Shown here: piece after piece, positions 15,918-28,620 of the stretch
How the letters are laid out: each line of letters begins with the position of its first letter
Position numbering within the stretch: position 1 is the stretch's first letter
Assembly (NCBI GenBank): GCA_001803395.1
Contig: MHBU01000021.1
Coordinates: forward strand, 3,003 to 50,809
Direction: 5' to 3'
Length of the DNA stretch: 47,807 nt
DNA from: Methylotenera sp. RIFCSPLOWO2_02_FULL_45_14
Lineage (GTDB): Bacteria > Pseudomonadota > Gammaproteobacteria > Burkholderiales > Methylophilaceae
Position numbers and translations under genes: made by a program
Notes under the pieces: model-generated
The model's input: only the letters and a program-made list of their open reading frames with translations
Told to the model about the DNA's origin: nothing
Databases searched by the model: none

Positions 15918-18044
15918 TCAAACCGTTAGTGGGATGTCTTCCCAAACTTCGTATTCGATACATTCATCAATGAGCTCGATAAGCTCGCGTACAATAAACT
16001 TACCTTCAAATCCAGAAGTTTTTAGTGCATCCTCAAACATCGTCAGATCTTTAGGACAGGAAACCACAAACACCTGTAGCCCTTCAATTACCCCTGCTTC
16101 TTTCATACGGTTTGCTGATGGCTTCTCGGTACCTACTGGATCTGGTATCCATATGCGGCCTCCACCTGCACCGCAGCAAAACGAATTGTCACGATTGCGT
16201 CCCATTTCGACTAATTCACAACCGAGTAACTTCAGCACATCGCGTGGTGCGTCATAACCCTTGTTATACCGGCCTAAATGACAGGGATCGTGAAAAGTCA
16301 CGCGATAATCCAATTTCTTTTTGAGCTTAATCTGACCACCCTCGATTAACTGCTTGACCATGGTGGTATAGTGCTCAATCTCAAATTTTCCACCAAAATC
16401 CGGGTATTCGTTGCGTATCGTGTTGAATGAATGCGGATCCGTCGTCACGATAGAATTAAATTCACAAGCTTGAATCGTACCGATATTGGACGAAGCCAGC
16501 AGCTCGTAAAGACCTTCCTCACCGACTCGGCGTACATCGTTACCGGCATTAAGTTCAGATTCAAATAACAGACCAAAATTCACACCTGCTTTATGCAACA
16601 AGCGTGCAAAGGACTGGGTTACCTTCTGGTTTCGTGGGTCAAACGATGCATAGTCTCCAACAAACCACAGTACATCCACTGGTTCTGTACGTGCATCCTT
16701 GATTTCGAATGGTAGCTCTTTAGTCCAAGCTGCTCGTTTACGTTTTGACTCACCAAATGAGTTACCAGTTTTATGAATGGTTTGCAGCGTTTTTTCCAAT
16801 AGAGGCTCCATTTCACCTGCCTCAACTAGATTACGACGCATTTGTACAATAATAGGTACATGTTCAACAGCTACCGGGCAAATCTCAACGCAAGCCAAGC
16901 AAGTACGGCAAGACCATAATGTTTCCATGAATACTTGACCAATATCTTTACCATGAATATCCAATTCAGCTTCCTTAGGCAGCTCTTTAGCGCTCAATGC
17001 ATGATTAGCAAATTCGCGTAGTGAAAGAATCACATCTCTGGGCGACAATGGAGCACCGACTGCGTTTGCTGGGCAGGCTTCTTGGCAGCGACCACACTTG
17101 GTACATGCATCAAGATGAAGCAGGTTCTTCCAGGTTAAATCGGTGATGGTCTTGTAACCTGCAGTTTTTTGCTCATCAGGTATTCTAGGTAACCTTTTGC
17201 CAGCAAGCGGATCCTTAAACATCAAAGAGGCAGCCGCTGTGAATATATGTTTAATTTTAGTGTATGGAATAAAGGCGATAAATGTAAGTGAGATTAAGCC
17301 ATGAAACCACCACAGACCTGAGCGAAGCGAGCCAGCTCCTTCTGCGGTCAATCCAACGGCCTGCATGACATGAGCCAGCAAAGCGCCAACTGGAGACCAC
17401 ATGCGGTAATCCCATACTGTTGGGCGACCGCTAAGCCATACAAGACGAGTAGCTTCTAAAATAAAACCGGTCACACCTATGAGTATGAACGACCATAGAA
17501 AAGCCCAGTCTTCACGGCGATATTGGCTACGGTCAAAATCAGGATCACCCTCTTGCCTATCTACCCTTTTATAATCAAGCTTGGGAAGGTTAAGCCATTT
17601 GCGACGGTACATCATGTATATTAGACCAACGATTAAGCCCAAACCGGCCAAATCCAACACAAGCGAAAATAGTAGATAAAAATTACCGTACCAAAACTGA
17701 ACACCAAACAATGGTTGCAAAATGTCGTATTCTAATGTAATGACGGACGTGCCAATGAACAAAAGCACGAACCCTAAGAAAATAAGGCCATGCGCACGCC
17801 CAGCACTTTTATCACGACGAACCAGCGTACGGTGCGTAGCCATCGTTTTAACCATATCAATAAAACGATGCAGCAACTCGCCCCACGAACCATCAGGCTT
17901 ACCTCGACGGTACTTACGTATTTGAACATAAACACCGTAGATAAAAATCGCAATCGCCGCATAACCAATTGCATAGAATAAATGTATCGCCTGCGGCTGA
18001 AAGTTCTCAAAAAGGACTCTGGTGATTTCTCTAGGATTATTCAT
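15918..18044 (-). CDS. EtfD-like membrane (Fe-S)-binding oxidoreductase, probable ETF:quinone oxidoreductase
   Basis: A 708-residue fusion. The N-terminal half has about six membrane helices resembling the nitrate-reductase gamma/cytochrome b domain. Two ferredoxin motifs follow, CTKCGRCQEACP and CRTCLACVEICP, then two HdrD-like cysteine-rich (CCG) regions: the first degenerate (ACEFNSIVTTDPHSF), the second intact (FHDPCHLGRYN ... NSFCCGAGGG). Such proteins (EtfD of mycobacteria, EMO in syntrophs) oxidise ETF and reduce quinone. The location with etfBA and trimethylamine dehydrogenase supports that function here. No classical ETF-QO gene is present in the window. Biochemical proof for this subgroup is lacking as far as I know. 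Confidence 0.85.
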   Translation of the reverse strand: MNNPREITRVLFENFQPQAIHLFYAIGYAAIAIFIYGVYVQIRKYRRGKPDGSWGELLHRFIDMVKTMATHRTLVRRDKSAGRAHGLIFLGFVLLFIGTSVITLEYDILQPLFGVQFWYGNFYLLFSLVLDLAGLGLIVGLIYMMYRRKWLNLPKLDYKRVDRQEGDPDFDRSQYRREDWAFLWSFILIGVTGFILEATRLVWLSGRPTVWDYRMWSPVGALLAHVMQAVGLTAEGAGSLRSGLWWFHGLISLTFIAFIPYTKIKHIFTAAASLMFKDPLAGKRLPRIPDEQKTAGYKTITDLTWKNLLHLDACTKCGRCQEACPANAVGAPLSPRDVILSLREFANHALSAKELPKEAELDIHGKDIGQVFMETLWSCRTCLACVEICPVAVEHVPIIVQMRRNLVEAGEMEPLLEKTLQTIHKTGNSFGESKRKRAAWTKELPFEIKDARTEPVDVLWFVGDYASFDPRNQKVTQSFARLLHKAGVNFGLLFESELNAGNDVRRVGEEGLYELLASSNIGTIQACEFNSIVTTDPHSFNTIRNEYPDFGGKFEIEHYTTMVKQLIEGGQIKLKKKLDYRVTFHDPCHLGRYNKGYDAPRDVLKLLGCELVEMGRNRDNSFCCGAGGGRIWIPDPVGTEKPSANRMKEAGVIEGLQVFVVSCPKDLTMFEDALKTSGFEGKFIVRELIELIDECIEYEVWEDIPLTV

Positions 18045-18141
18045 TTAGCATCGCTCATTGATTATATTTAGTTATAATAAAATTTTTAAGTACTGACTTG
18101 TCGCGTAAATAGCTATCATTTTTTGTATCGATTTAGCTAAA

Positions 18142-18570
18142 TTAGTCTGTAAACCCATAAGTAACTTTTTCTGTTACTGCATCTTTCATTACGCCAACCA
18201 GCAAGTCATAGGCTTGAATCCAGTCGCTACGTACATTTACAGTAAATGTCTCACCCAAACGTTGTTCAAGTGTTGAGACCAAAGTATTTCGCACTGCATT
18301 GCTATCCACTTTCATACCACATTGAACATATTTGTTGCCTATCTCTTGTAACATAGGCATAACTTCCTCCAACTGACCTAAGTTTAATATTGCAAGGTCA
18401 ATCATAAACATGATCTTTTTTACGCAGTCATGCATATCGCCTTTAAATACCATGCTCAACTCAGGCTCAATCTCAAACAATCGCTTGTAAAATAAGCAAG
18501 CTATATCCTCTCGGAATGGCATAACTTTTTGCCATGTAGACTGCACTACATCAATCTGCATAGGCGTCAT
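18142..18570 (-). CDS. Globin-fold protein lacking the proximal histidine
   Basis: A 142-residue single-domain bacterial globin by pattern: MTPMQIDVVQSTWQKV (helix A), FYKRLFEIEPELSMVFKGDM (helices B-C and the CD Phe), the E helix, and RLGETFTVNVRSDWIQAYDLL (G). At the F helix, where relatives read G-R-R-H-V, this protein reads GNKYVQCG: Tyr81 (codon TAT) takes the place of the haem-ligating His. It may be haem-free, Tyr-ligated or Cys84-ligated. Start at 18570 follows AGGAGA; the longer frame starts inside the tmd terminator. It sits between trimethylamine dehydrogenase and the EtfD-like gene. Confidence 0.8.
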   Translation of the reverse strand: MTPMQIDVVQSTWQKVMPFREDIACLFYKRLFEIEPELSMVFKGDMHDCVKKIMFMIDLAILNLGQLEEVMPMLQEIGNKYVQCGMKVDSNAVRNTLVSTLEQRLGETFTVNVRSDWIQAYDLLVGVMKDAVTEKVTYGFTD

Positions 18571-18589
18571 GAATAATTTTCTCCTATAC

Positions 18590-18625
18590 AAAATGATCGT
18601 CACATAGTTATGTGACGATCATTTT
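18590..18625 (-). terminator. Near-perfect 36-bp palindrome: terminator/attenuator after tmd
   Basis: AAAATGATCGTCACATA and its exact complement flank a GT centre (17-bp arms), nine bases after the tmd stop codon. On the minus strand the stem ends in a short T run. It lies just upstream of the ribosome site of the globin-fold gene, so it can lower expression of the downstream electron-transfer genes relative to tmd. Confidence 0.8.
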
Positions 18626-18633
18626 CAAACACA

Positions 18634-20895
<2,262 letters not shown>

Positions 20896-20950
20896 TTACT
20901 CTCATGGCTTACTACTAAAGTGTTACTTACCAAATACATAAAAAAGATAC

Positions 20951-20989
20951 AAAAAAGCGGGAAAGGATTAAATACCTCTCCCGCTTTTA
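20951..20989 (-). terminator. Terminator between permease and tmd
   Basis: AAAAAAGCGGGAAAGG and CCTCTCCCGCTTTT form a GC-rich stem with one mismatch. On the minus strand it ends in a T run, 47 bases after the permease stop. It should insulate tmd, whose promoter must then lie in 20827-20950. Confidence 0.85.
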
Positions 20990-21035
20990 TTTAGGCCAAT
21001 TAGCCTGTAGATATTTCACAGGCGTTGACTGTTAC

Positions 21036-22733
21036 TTATAAACTATGTAAATACCAAACTAGTACTACAGCCGCAATTAGTGTGATATATGGTAGAACAC
21101 CCGCTCGATTAGTTACGCCATCCTCATGTGTGTCAATATGCATATCTTCCAGCATTTGTGAGGGAAATTTACCTTTATCTTGAATATAGTGACGATATAC
21201 AAACACCGGGAGAATCAACGACGCAAAAATTAATCCTGTTTTTAGTGTACCCTCGCCCCAAATATCTGCACCTAAAGCCATGATGCCTATGTTTACAAAA
21301 GCTAGAATACCACCCAAAGCCAACAGTAATGTCGGTGCTTTATATGGTCGATCCCAGTTAGGTCTGTCCATGCGGTGTATCCAACCAGCGTTTAAGTTGA
21401 GGAAGTTGAAAATGATATAGCCGATATTTGAAGCTGCAAGAATGAATACATAATCTGACATCATCAGCAGAATCAAGTTAAAGCAAAGATCTGTCCACAT
21501 AGCACTTGTAGGTGCGCCGTGATCATTCACCTTAGACAAATACTTCGGTAACCAGCCATCAACTGAAGCTTGGTAAAGTGTTCTTGATGAACCAGCCATT
21601 GAAGTCATGATAGCCAACATTAATGCAAGCACCATCATTATGACCATCACGTTGGCAATAAATGCTCCGCCACCAATAATGTCAGAAAATGCTGCTGCTA
21701 CGCCCATGCCGCTATAAATTGAAGCTTCTAACATGCCATCATAAACTGCTGGTGAAGTAACAACACCTGCAGCATCCACTACAGCCGGAGTTACCAAGTG
21801 ACCCAGACCTAAATGACTTTGAAAAGCAATAGGAACCAATGTAAATACCGCTATACATAGTAAACCAGAATAAAAAATGGCTTTAAAAGTATCTGATTTA
21901 GGATTCTTAAATTCACGCGTATAACAAACTGCAGTCTCAAAACCATAGGTTGACCAAGCAGCAATAAAGAGGCCGCCTGCCATCAATTTCCAAGCCTCTA
22001 TACCCCACACACCATCAATCACATTGCCTGCAGCATCGTGAGCAAGAGGTGCCAGTGGGAAAAAATTCGCTTGCGAGATATCTCCTGTTAACAAAGGGAC
22101 TAAACCAATCAACATCAGTGGAATAAGTGCAATGACACCGAGAATCATCGTGGTTTTAGCAGAGCGCAAGATACCGCCATGCTGAATCGTAAACACCGAG
22201 AGCAGGACTGCGGCACCTACTATAAAGGTAGCATTGATTCTAAGCACTAAACCATCTTTAATGGCACCTAAATCCAATAGCGTAATTTGCCATGTATTAA
22301 TCACTGCATCAGGAGCAAATAAGGCACTCAGCATATATCCTGCCGCCAAACCCGACCCAATAGCCAGCACAGGTGACCATGCAAACCAGTTACACCATAC
22401 TGATACAGGGGCAATAAACTTACTGTATTTTACCCATGCTACCGCTCCATAAATTGATGCCCCACCTGATTTGTGAGGGAATAAACCTGCAATTTCCGCA
22501 TAAGTAAACGCTTGTATAAAGCCAAATGTAATAGAGATAGCCCAAATCATCCAAGCTGGTTTACCTACGGTTGCTGCAATCGCACCGATTGAAAACAAGA
22601 CAAGCGCAGGAACACCACTTGCCACCCAAAATGCACCTTGCCAACCAATCTTTCTGTGTAACGTTGCGTTTTGCGCCAGTACGTTCTCAGAGAGATCAGC
22701 TGAAATAGCATCAACTGAAGAATTTACGCTCAA
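21036..22733 (-). CDS. APC-superfamily amino-acid/amine permease
   Basis: A 565-residue inner-membrane transporter with 12 or more hydrophobic helices. The first helix segment (GWQGAFWVASGVPALVLFS) and the GFETAVCYTREFKNP loop fit the APC fold. The start is TTG at 22733, preceded by AAGGGGAC; it begins LSVNSSVDAI. Being immediately upstream of trimethylamine dehydrogenase makes uptake of tri- or dimethylamine a reasonable guess, but APC members usually carry amino acids and the substrate cannot be read from the sequence. Confidence 0.82.
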   Translation of the reverse strand: MSVNSSVDAISADLSENVLAQNATLHRKIGWQGAFWVASGVPALVLFSIGAIAATVGKPAWMIWAISITFGFIQAFTYAEIAGLFPHKSGGASIYGAVAWVKYSKFIAPVSVWCNWFAWSPVLAIGSGLAAGYMLSALFAPDAVINTWQITLLDLGAIKDGLVLRINATFIVGAAVLLSVFTIQHGGILRSAKTTMILGVIALIPLMLIGLVPLLTGDISQANFFPLAPLAHDAAGNVIDGVWGIEAWKLMAGGLFIAAWSTYGFETAVCYTREFKNPKSDTFKAIFYSGLLCIAVFTLVPIAFQSHLGLGHLVTPAVVDAAGVVTSPAVYDGMLEASIYSGMGVAAAFSDIIGGGAFIANVMVIMMVLALMLAIMTSMAGSSRTLYQASVDGWLPKYLSKVNDHGAPTSAMWTDLCFNLILLMMSDYVFILAASNIGYIIFNFLNLNAGWIHRMDRPNWDRPYKAPTLLLALGGILAFVNIGIMALGADIWGEGTLKTGLIFASLILPVFVYRHYIQDKGKFPSQMLEDMHIDTHEDGVTNRAGVLPYITLIAAVVLVWYLHSL

Positions 22734-22987
22734 TTTAAGTCCCCTTTTTTAAATTTCCCAATACAACTTCAATTATCTGAATTGAAATTGCCCACCTGGG
22801 TGAAGCAAAAGAATAAGATTTTGCCGCCTAGTTAATAAAACTTACATACGGACCAGCGATAAAGTTTCCGTATTTATTGCCATTTGATGACAATGCTTAA
22901 TTGATTACAATTCTCACTATGGATTACTCTATAAGTGGTAGTAAACGGTTTATTCTCTTCATGTGATTTTGCAGTAAACATTCAAAA

Positions 22988-23005
22988 ACCAAATACTTAT
23001 TTGGT
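22988..23005. promoter_or_regulatory. 18-bp perfect palindrome, candidate operator
   Basis: ACCAAATA-CT-TATTTGGT is a perfect inverted repeat in the divergent promoter region of the two permeases, about 255 bases from one start and 385 from the other. A dimeric regulator could bind it; no regulator is identified, though the winged-helix gene at 24460 is nearby. Confidence 0.4.
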
Positions 23006-23101
23006 ATTACACCTTATAGACGATAGATCATCATCGCTTCACTGTTTACAATTTTTATAAATCTGAAATTAAAGTCTAAATATCTTTAATGAAGGAAATA
23101 A

Positions 23102-23167
23102 ATGACAATTCATCAATTCTTAAATCCTGTCGATTCACTTCTTAGTTTTAGTAGGGCTAAGACCTAG
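23102..23167 (+). CDS. Possible small ORF / leader peptide
   Basis: A 21-residue frame (MTIHQFLNPVDSLLSFSRAK then T) with AAGGA five bases before the ATG. It lies about 220 bases upstream of the EamA-type permease. It may be a leader peptide, a decayed gene start or chance; no homologue is recognised. Confidence 0.2.
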   Translation: MTIHQFLNPVDSLLSFSRAKT

Positions 23168-23389
23168 ATCGAGAAGTATGCACACTTTGAATGATAGAGC
23201 TATGCATGAGAATGTAGAAATAAACAATGAAACAAAGTTATTGAGCCTAGCTTTGTAACCTCTTGGTGGTTAGCGACATTAAACTTGAAATCACCAATAC
23301 AGATTAACCCATAAATAACATTGCAGTAATTGCTGAACAGCTTGTAAATCGCTGTGAGTAATACTCGTTAAATATACAAACTAAGGAAT

Positions 23390-24463
23390 ATGAATGTGAG
23401 TAACTCTATTCTAAAGCAAGCATTACACAAGCACTATGCACGCAATCAACGCTGGGGGTTTATGTGGGCGCTTTGGACTGCAGTCCTATGGGGGGCTTGG
23501 TATGTACCAGGTACAGCGCTATGGTATGAGCATCCTTATATAGATATTTCTGTAGACAACCAATCTTTAAGGTTAGCAGCCACAGCTGTAATGACTTGGA
23601 TACATGCAATTACAGTTTTTTTCTTTTTACTTATTTGGAACTTGGTGCTTGGCAAGCTAAAAGATTATGGCCGTACGATAGTGCGTTTCCGCAAGATATC
23701 TAAATGGTATGCACTTGCTTCTTTATGTGGCGGGCCTTTGGCAATTTTTGGATCATACATGGCGATGGGGTTTATTGGTCCAGTATTCGCAGCGATCTCA
23801 TCTCTATTTTACCCAGTAATAGGTGCTGTCATTGCAAGGCTTTGGTACAAAGAAAAAATCTCTCAACGAGCTGCAATAGGTATGTGCATCATCATTTTTG
23901 GAGGCATGGTTATTTATGGGCCGAGCTTATTCGGCGAGATGGATGCTTCTAACCCCAATGCATGGTTAGGTTACCTAGGTGGCATTATGTCTGCAATTGG
24001 TTGGGGTTCTGAAGGCGCAGTGGCCGGGAGGGCAATGGATGTTTCTGACCCTGATGTTGGCATTCATTGTCGATTTTCTTTTGAAATATTATTCTGGGGT
24101 TTATTAATTTTACCTTTTATTGCCATGTTCAGTGATCTACCTATTAAAAACCTAATTATTGACACACTTACCCATGGCAAGGCGATGTTGTGGATCGTAT
24201 TAGCCGCTGCCTGCCATGCTTATTGCTATACAGCTTTTTATAAGAGTTTTAGCCTAATAGGGGTTGGCCGAGGTGAAGCTATTGGCAATTTATATGCAGT
24301 ATTTGCACTGATCTTTATTGCAGCTTTTACGCTACAGCTTCCTCAGTGGTATTTTATTTTAGGTTTAATTATCACTGTTGCAGGCAGCTTTGTAATGTTT
24401 AGTGAATCTGCTGAATCTGTAGCCGAATTACGTGAAAATAACGATATTAAGGTATATCCATGA
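23390..24463 (+). CDS. EamA/DMT-type permease
   Basis: A 357-residue protein with about ten membrane helices in two EamA-like halves (for example ALWTAVLWGAWYVPG, FGSYMAMGFIGPVFAAISSLF, IMSAIGWGSEGAVAGRAM). Drug/metabolite-transporter members export or import small metabolites. AAGGA stands only two bases before the ATG; GTG at 23396 has better spacing and could be the real start. The stop overlaps the next start by 4 bases (ATGA). Context between trimethylamine and dimethylamine dehydrogenases suggests transport of methylated amines or a product, by inference. Confidence 0.8.
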   Translation: MNVSNSILKQALHKHYARNQRWGFMWALWTAVLWGAWYVPGTALWYEHPYIDISVDNQSLRLAATAVMTWIHAITVFFFLLIWNLVLGKLKDYGRTIVRFRKISKWYALASLCGGPLAIFGSYMAMGFIGPVFAAISSLFYPVIGAVIARLWYKEKISQRAAIGMCIIIFGGMVIYGPSLFGEMDASNPNAWLGYLGGIMSAIGWGSEGAVAGRAMDVSDPDVGIHCRFSFEILFWGLLILPFIAMFSDLPIKNLIIDTLTHGKAMLWIVLAAACHAYCYTAFYKSFSLIGVGRGEAIGNLYAVFALIFIAAFTLQLPQWYFILGLIITVAGSFVMFSESAESVAELRENNDIKVYP

Positions 24464-24744
24464 AGTTACATCATAAAGGATTTCTATTAATCACACTCAG
24501 CAAAACAGGAAGTATGTGGGATTATCAACTGATCAAAAAAGTATTTGATGAATATGGTGAGTCTGGTGATTTCAGAGAAAAAACACTGCGAATAGCCCTA
24601 GATGAATTATCAGCAGCTGGGTTGATTAAACGTATTGAAAATAAAATAGAAACAAACAAAGATAAAGAAAAGTTACTCTTTAAATATCAACTTTCAGATT
24701 TTGGAATATCCAGAATGGTTGATACTGGGCTACTACTACCTTAA
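24460..24744 (+). CDS. Small winged-helix (PadR-like) protein
   Basis: A 94-residue protein with one winged-helix domain: helix WDYQLIKKVFDEYGES, recognition region KTLRIALDELSAAGLIKRIE, and wing KLLFKYQLSDFGISRM, the pattern of PadR-type regulators without the C-terminal dimerisation helix. It overlaps the permease stop by 4 bases, so it is probably translated together with it. It could regulate the permease genes or act as a cytoplasmic partner; no effector site is visible. Confidence 0.65.
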   Translation: MKLHHKGFLLITLSKTGSMWDYQLIKKVFDEYGESGDFREKTLRIALDELSAAGLIKRIENKIETNKDKEKLLFKYQLSDFGISRMVDTGLLLP

Positions 24745-24762
24745 CAATAAAAGGAGCAATCA

Positions 24763-24879
24763 ATGAGTCATTTTTGGGGTTATGCCGGAGCGGATATACT
24801 CGCCATACTTGTCATCGGTGGGGTAAGTTTTATCTGCCTAATATGTGCAAGAATATTTGTTAATAACTATGGTGCGTAA
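24763..24879 (+). CDS. 38-aa single-helix membrane protein
   Basis: Translation MSHFWGYAGADILAILVIGG followed by VSFICLICARIFVNNYGA: one membrane helix with a short N-terminus. AAAGGAGC lies six bases before the ATG, and it is 18 bases after the winged-helix gene, so a real small gene in the same operon is likely. Tiny helices like this often bind and modulate transporters; a link to the EamA-type permease two genes upstream is inference. Confidence 0.6.
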   Translation: MSHFWGYAGADILAILVIGGVSFICLICARIFVNNYGA

Positions 24880-24899
24880 AAAAATTTTGAAAAAATGTG

Positions 24900-25025
24900 C
24901 TGAGCGGTAACAATAAACTCTATCACTTCAAACTTCCCACTCCTGTATTTTGCATACCCCAAGCATAAGGCACATTTTTCACGCCCCAACCGCGTAATAT
25001 CTGAACACAAATTCCCGTCAAAAAC
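24900..25025 (-). pseudogene. Decayed 3' fragment of a ribBA-like gene
   Basis: The plus-strand stretch 24950-25015 aligns with the 3' end of the intact ribB/ribA-like gene at about 29270-29335. In particular CACATTTTT, then a 2-base deletion, then CACGCC and CGTAATATCTG match, with 4 mismatches in 33 aligned bases. On the minus strand one frame reads GICVQILRGWGV, compared with GIGAQILRDLGV in the intact protein, and then shifts frame. It is a truncated, frameshifted relic. Confidence 0.65.
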
Positions 25026-25201
25026 GATCTGACACAGATAATAGCGCCCAACCTCTAAAACTAACACATAAGGACTAACCCTTAGTGGGTATTTACTGAT
25101 ATTAAGAATAAGGTAAATTGCTGTTTGTTAGTAAATAAACCTTCTTATTTAAGTTGATTTATCAAAAACCTTTTTTACCAAGTAACCTCAGGAGATATTA
25201 A

Positions 25202-25585
25202 ATGAAAATAGTTTCGTTTGGAAAGTTTGACGCCCCCAACACAGCACCTATTACTGCCGACCTTGGCGGCTGGATACCAATCGAAGGTTCACCAACCATG
25301 AAAACTTGGATTGAGCACGCGCCAGCTGACGGTAAGTTTCTCACTGGTTTCTGGGAAGCTATGCCAGGCACTTATAAAGTTACTTACAATGCAGATGAAA
25401 TGGTGCATATGTTCAAGGGCAAAGCCACGCTCACTGAAGATGGTGGTGAGTCTAGAACATTTATAGGTGGCGACAGCTTTTTTGTTGAAGCCGGATTCAA
25501 GGGTACTTGGAAAACGATAGAAAAAGTCCAAAAGATTTTCGCTATCAGAATAGGTCAAGATGTAGCAGCTCCGTTCGGAGATTAA
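25202..25585 (+). CDS. Cupin-domain protein (DUF861/EutQ-like)
   Basis: A 127-residue single cupin. It shows FLTGFWEAMPGTYKVTYNAD, EMVHMFKGKATLTEDGGE and GGDSFFVEAGFKGTWKTIE, the Cupin_3 pattern found in (S)-ureidoglycine aminohydrolase relatives and EutQ. His/Glu metal ligands typical of active cupins are partly present (Glu and His in EMVHMF). AGGAG precedes the ATG and a terminator follows, so it is a single-gene unit just upstream of dimethylamine dehydrogenase. Function unknown; binding of a small C1 or amine compound is possible. Confidence 0.78.
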   Translation: MKIVSFGKFDAPNTAPITADLGGWIPIEGSPTMKTWIEHAPADGKFLTGFWEAMPGTYKVTYNADEMVHMFKGKATLTEDGGESRTFIGGDSFFVEAGFKGTWKTIEKVQKIFAIRIGQDVAAPFGD

Positions 25586-25604
25586 GCCATCCCACACTTC
25601 ACAC

Positions 25605-25633
25605 AAAAAGCCATGTTTTAACGTGGCTTTTTT
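25605..25633 (+). terminator. Rho-independent terminator after cupin gene
   Basis: AAAAAGCCATG, a 6-base loop and CGTGGCTTTTTT form an 11-bp stem (one G-T pair) followed by T residues, 19 bases after the cupin stop. Confidence 0.9.
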
Positions 25634-28208
<2,575 letters not shown>

Positions 28209-28241
28209 GTTTCTAAGCAAACCTTAGAATCTTGAAACAAT

Positions 28242-28278
28242 AACGGGGGCGACAGAAATGTCGTCCCCGTTGTTTTTT
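28242..28278 (+). terminator. Rho-independent terminator after dmd
   Basis: AACGGGGGCGACA, a GAAA tetraloop and TGTCGTCCCCGTT form a 13-bp GC-rich stem with one G-T pair, followed by GTTTTTT, 33 bases after the stop. Confidence 0.95.
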
Positions 28279-28620
28279 CTGAAGCCAGCGGTGCCGATGC
28301 GCTCAAAGATAAGAAGCAGATTAGCTAACCTTCATTGCTATGACAGACAGTCATTCCGGATAAAAGATGTACAGTTAAATCAAAAAAATGCAATTAAGAA
28401 TGGTAGAAGCACGGTTTAAGGCTGTATTTGTGAACGGTGACACAAAGCACCAGACCTAATTCAAGCCTTTGGTATCGTTATTTTCAACTAGCCACTCAAC
28501 TTTTGGATATTGCTAGTTTTCTTGAGTGAAAAATTCATTAGTAACTAGTAGATATACACAATAATTGCGTAGAGATTTCTAATCTTTTCAAAAAAACCAA
28601 ATGCATTCTAGTCAGCAAAG
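28279..28620. other. Noncoding region after dmd
   Basis: About 340 bases with no convincing gene, repeat or hairpin. The first 50 bases stay GC-rich like dmd; the remainder is AT-rich like the rest of the window. Confidence 0.4.

Larger units (their letters stand above)
22734..23389. other. Long divergent intergenic region between two permease genes
   Basis: About 650 AT-rich bases between the minus-strand APC permease and the plus-strand EamA-type permease. It should hold both promoters. I see one perfect palindrome (22988-23005) and a 21-codon frame with a good ribosome site (23102-23167); no RNA gene is recognisable. Confidence 0.5.

Noticed and set aside
24867-25067. 66-codon minus-strand frame as a gene
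   Set aside because: The underlying DNA aligns in another frame with the 3' end of the ribB/ribA-like gene; it is better explained as a decayed fragment.
28285-28330. Short GC-rich frame after the dmd terminator as a gene remnant
   Set aside because: Only about 14 codons with no recognisable family; not supportable.
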